Of a stretch of 45,904 nucleotides of DNA, positions 43,189 through 45,904 are shown in pieces. The first letter of the stretch is position 1. Every line of letters starts with the position of its first letter. Source of the stretch: Liquorilactobacillus mali KCTC 3596 = DSM 20444. GTDB taxonomy: Bacteria; Bacillota; Bacilli; Lactobacillales; Lactobacillaceae. Made by a program: the position numbers and the translations under genes. The stretch is taken from positions 1 to 45,904 of the forward strand of contig NZ_BACP01000011.1 in NCBI RefSeq assembly GCF_000260415.1, in the 5' to 3' direction. The notes beneath the pieces were generated by a model. It was not told the origin of the DNA and ran no database searches. It saw nothing but the letters and a program-made list of their open reading frames with translations.

Positions 43189-43358
43189 AAAAAAAGTTCC
43201 TCCAATAATTTTTTTTGGAGTAAAATAGGCTTGTCTGCTTAGTATTCGTGCAGTTTGTTTTGCAGCGTTCACCCTTGCAGCCGAAGAGGTACTAACTGAA
43301 CCGAATAGGGCAACGAACTGTTGACGAGCTTACCGCAGACTGCTGCATATTTTACACA
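43189..43358 (-). promoter_or_regulatory. Probable S4-binding leader of rpsD
   Basis: A 170-base untranslated leader lies between the predicted transcription start and rpsD. It contains several hairpins, including CGTTGCCCT pairing with AGGGTGAACG around an internal stem with a CTTCGG loop. Autoregulation of rpsD by S4 through its leader is known in Bacillus; here it is inferred from position and structure. Confidence 0.55.
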
Positions 43359-43364
43359 GGGAAC

Positions 43365-43393
43365 AGTATAGCTAAAAATCTATTATTAGTCAA
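43365..43393 (-). promoter_or_regulatory. Promoter of rpsD
   Basis: On the minus strand, TTGACT (43393-43388), a 17-base spacer and TATACT (43370-43365) form a near-consensus promoter. It lies against the stop of the upstream reductase gene. Confidence 0.82.
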
Positions 43394-43394
43394 G

Positions 43395-43847
43395 CTAGTC
43401 GCAGTGATCAAGTAATATTTCAACTAGAGAGTTCAAGGTAAGACGATCATCTTTTGTAAAGCGATTCTCACTGGGGGAATCAATATCAAGCACTCCAAGT
43501 TTTTTACCATTTTTGATCAGTGGAACAACGATTTCTGAACGGCTTGCGGCGTCACAGGCAATATGTCCCGGAAATTCTAAGACATTGTCAACTACTATGT
43601 CTCTTCCTTCCTTAAAGGCCATACCACAGACACCTTTGCCGATTGCAATGTGCATGCATGCAACTTTTCCTTGGAAAGGCCCAAGAATCAGTTCATTATT
43701 CTGATGTTCATAAAGATAAAAACCAGCCCAGTTAATGTTGGGAAAACTTTCAAAAATTAAGGCAGATGCATTTGCTAAATTTGCAATAAAATTAGATTCA
43801 TTTGTCAGCAATGAATCTAATTGTTGACCTAAAAGCGTATTTTTCAT
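43395..43847 (-). CDS. GAF-domain free methionine-(R)-sulfoxide reductase
   Basis: It reduces free methionine-R-sulfoxide. The 150-residue single GAF domain of the YebR/fRMsr type has NWAGFYLY and GPFQGKVACMHIAIGKGVCG, with the three redox cysteines Cys64, Cys74 and Cys98 (HIACD) all present. SEIVVPLI and GVLDIDS complete the family pattern. ATG 43847 follows GGGAG at 7 bases. Its place between rpsD and ezrA is the common Firmicutes order. Confidence 0.92.
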   Translation of the reverse strand: MKNTLLGQQLDSLLTNESNFIANLANASALIFESFPNINWAGFYLYEHQNNELILGPFQGKVACMHIAIGKGVCGMAFKEGRDIVVDNVLEFPGHIACDAASRSEIVVPLIKNGKKLGVLDIDSPSENRFTKDDRLTLNSLVEILLDHCD

Positions 43848-43880
43848 CTCAAAACTCCCATTCAAGTGTACTAATCTAGT

Positions 43881-43893
43881 GTAATGTCATTAC
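43881..43893. promoter_or_regulatory. Operator-like palindrome between the reductase and ezrA
   Basis: GTAATG-T-CATTAC is a perfect 13-base palindrome in the divergent region, close to TATAAT at 43902-43907. It may bind a regulator of either gene. The binding protein is unknown. Confidence 0.35.
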
Positions 43894-44033
43894 TTACTAT
43901 GATATAATTAAGTAGATTTTAGATTGAAATGAACCATTAAGCAAGTTTTAATTTTTTTATTTTAAATAATAGTAAGATATTAGTTCTTACTGTGGGAAAA
44001 CAAAAAGTGGATATACATAGGAGTGAGGACTTG

Positions 44034-45749
44034 ATGACGTTAGTTTTGAGTGCAATTGTAATAGTCGCTGTGGTGGCTTACTTTTCTTTTTTTTATTTGC
44101 AACGGAAAAATAGTTCCGAAATTGCAATGAAAAAGGAACAAGTTAATAATCTTGTTGGGTCTTCAGTACATGAGGAGATTCTTAGCACGGAGAAAATTAG
44201 ATTATCTGGGGAGTCACTTACTCAATTTGAAGAGACAAAACAAAATTATTTATATATGATCAATCACAAATTGCCTCAGATATCTGAACATCTGGCAGAA
44301 TTAGTGGAAGCAAACAGCCACTACCGTTTTTTTGAAGTTAGAAGGGAATTGAACTTACTTGATACTAAGCTTGAGAATGCCGGTAAGCTGGAAAAAGAAA
44401 CAAAACAAAATCTGCAGACTTTCAAAAAAAGTAATTTGGAGCATCAAAAGAGGACAAAAGAACTAGAACAAAAGTATCAAAATCTTCGTAAGACGCTTCT
44501 TGCAAAAAACTTTTCATTTGGTCCCAGTATTGATAAGCTCGAAGAAAATTTGGCTGGAATTGAGAAAACTTTCGACAGTTATAGTCAGACAACTAATTTG
44601 GGTGACTATGTGAAGTCAACTGAGATATTGAAAGTATTGAAAAAAGAAACAGCTTTGTTAGAGAATGCAATAAAGGTTATTCCTCCATTGTACCGTAGTG
44701 TGAAGAATGTTTATCCAGAGCAAATAACTGAAATAAAAGAAGCATATGACAAGATGTCTGCCTCCGAATATGGTTTCACAACGGATTTTGACAGGAAAAT
44801 CTCCGAGATTCAGACATTAATTGCGACAAACATCGTTAATTTGAGTGAGTTGGAATTGGATCATGCAAAAGAAACGGATCAGAAAATTGATCAGGAAATT
44901 AATGAGTCATACGATGAACTTGAGTCAGAAATAAAAGCGAGAAGCGAAGTTGAAGGTAAGATGGGGACTTTTGAAAAATTCGTTGCTCATGCTCGAAAAA
45001 ATCAGCGTGAATTATTGATAGAACTTGATCGCTTGAATCAGAATTATACTTTTAATCATAATGAAATGGAAAATGCAAAGCAGCTTGACGAGGATTTAAA
45101 GGTAATTGAACAAGAACTTGCAGACTACCAGGAGAAAATCAAAGATAAAGAAAGAGTTGTATATTCTGCTACCAAGGAAAAACAAGCAAAACAGATTGAA
45201 AAACTTGAAGCTATTGAAGAAAAGCAGGCTAAAATCGGTGATAGTGTGCAGACTTTATGGAATGATGAACAAGAAGCTCATGAAGCGGTTCGACAATTTG
45301 ATTTTGACATCCACAGTATGAAGCGTGACCTCGAAAAATTGAATTTGCCTGGATTGTCTAAGGAATATTTGGATTACTTTTATGCTGTAAATGCTGAAAT
45401 TGATGACTTAGCTGACAAGTTGGATCAAGTTAAGATTGATATGGATGAAATAACCAAGCTTTTGATCGATACTCAATCTGATTTGGATGTACTTAACGAA
45501 AAAACAAACGATATAATTGATAGCGCATCTTTGACAGAACGCTTATTACAGTATGCTAATCGATACCGTTTACGTTATCCAGAAATTGCACAATCTTCAG
45601 ACAAAGCATATCATCTTTTCAATCAGAGTTATGACTACGCCGGTAGTTTAGAATTAATTGCAACTGCTGTTGATAAGGTTGAGTCTGGGGCATATAAAAA
45701 AATTGAAGACGAATATTATGCAAATAAGACGTCTACGACCAGCAAATGA
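44034..45749 (+). CDS. ezrA: Septation ring formation regulator EzrA
   Basis: This is a membrane-anchored negative regulator of FtsZ ring assembly that also recruits wall-synthesis enzymes. The 571-residue protein starts with one membrane segment (MTLVLSAIVIVAVVAYFSFFY), followed by an extended, almost wholly coiled-coil cytoplasmic region of spectrin-like repeats. A C-terminal RLLQYANRYR is the typical EzrA patch near the end. The length is typical (about 560-575). ATG 44034 follows AGGAGTGAGGA; a TTG three bases earlier is possible. Synteny with rpsD and the GAF reductase supports the call. Confidence 0.94.
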   Translation: MTLVLSAIVIVAVVAYFSFFYLQRKNSSEIAMKKEQVNNLVGSSVHEEILSTEKIRLSGESLTQFEETKQNYLYMINHKLPQISEHLAELVEANSHYRFFEVRRELNLLDTKLENAGKLEKETKQNLQTFKKSNLEHQKRTKELEQKYQNLRKTLLAKNFSFGPSIDKLEENLAGIEKTFDSYSQTTNLGDYVKSTEILKVLKKETALLENAIKVIPPLYRSVKNVYPEQITEIKEAYDKMSASEYGFTTDFDRKISEIQTLIATNIVNLSELELDHAKETDQKIDQEINESYDELESEIKARSEVEGKMGTFEKFVAHARKNQRELLIELDRLNQNYTFNHNEMENAKQLDEDLKVIEQELADYQEKIKDKERVVYSATKEKQAKQIEKLEAIEEKQAKIGDSVQTLWNDEQEAHEAVRQFDFDIHSMKRDLEKLNLPGLSKEYLDYFYAVNAEIDDLADKLDQVKIDMDEITKLLIDTQSDLDVLNEKTNDIIDSASLTERLLQYANRYRLRYPEIAQSSDKAYHLFNQSYDYAGSLELIATAVDKVESGAYKKIEDEYYANKTSTTSK

Positions 45750-45788
45750 GCACACAGTGTATATAGAAGTATAAAAGTTAAGAGATTT

Positions 45789-45831
45789 TTGGGAGGCCGG
45801 GTCAAAAGTTAACTTTTGACCCGGCTTCTCT
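45789..45831. repeat. Dispersed palindromic intergenic repeat, copy 3
   Basis: The core is a perfect 30-base palindrome (arms 45796-45810 and 45811-45825, starting GCCGGGTCAAAAG), flanked by GAG / CTTCTC. The tail with CCATAAGTCAAAATATTCTGT near 45860-45880 is shared with copies 1 and 2. No long T-run follows, so it is a weaker terminator than the other two. Confidence 0.8.
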
Positions 45832-45904
45832 ATATTATTTCGGATAATACGTTCTTGTTCCATAAGTCAAAATATTCTGTCTAAGCAATTACATAGCAAA
45901 GTAT

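Overview
The window reads as chromosomal DNA of a low-GC Gram-positive bacterium of the Lactobacillaceae. Supporting signs are strong AGGAGG-type ribosome binding sites with frequent TTG/GTG starts, the mevalonate enzyme MvaS, an F-type D-Ala-D-Lac-like ligase, ECF transport, EzrA, and the rpsD / GAF reductase / ezrA neighbourhood. XrtG together with c-di-GMP enzymes would fit a lactobacillus of the Liquorilactobacillus type, but the genus is a guess. No prophage, IS element, CRISPR array, rRNA or tRNA gene was seen.

Region 1 (about 90-14300) is the accessory, cell-surface part. It opens with a four-gene polysaccharide control unit: an LCP ligase, CpsC, the tyrosine kinase CpsD and the phosphatase CpsB. 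An AT-rich gap follows, then an exosortase-G (XrtG) locus: a secreted protein with two CBM9-like modules, a poly-Ser linker and a C-terminal sorting tail; the exosortase XrtG; a processive GT2 glycosyltransferase; a small 6-pyruvoyl-tetrahydropterin-synthase-like protein; and a convergent polytopic membrane protein. Next come an apparently active diguanylate cyclase, a large exported protein with carboxypeptidase-regulatory-like repeats, and a second diguanylate cyclase broken by a TAA codon exactly inside its GGDEF motif. A stand-alone EAL phosphodiesterase lies at 27.9 kb. My reading, which is inference, is a c-di-GMP-linked surface glycan or glycoprotein system.

Region 2 (14.4-28.6 kb) is transport and metabolism: a TauE/SafE exporter, a DUF1659/DUF2922 pair, an amino acid permease, cytosine permease and deaminase (codBA), a quinone reductase, a 2-hydroxyacid dehydrogenase, a T-box leader with a readable AUG (Met) specifier controlling a three-gene ECF transporter, a LOG-family protein, a CrcB fluoride channel pair and the EAL protein.

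Region 3 (28.8-45.9 kb) is mostly core: mvaS followed by three poorly known genes (the last a degenerate dimeric-dUTPase-like protein), a polyphosphate operon on the minus strand (degenerate Ppx-HD, Ppk, Ppx), ddl, tag, a universal stress protein, a small membrane protein, a probable 6S RNA, rarA, rpsD with a probable S4-binding leader, a free-methionine-(R)-sulfoxide reductase and ezrA. Three copies of a dispersed palindromic intergenic repeat sit at gene ends in this region.
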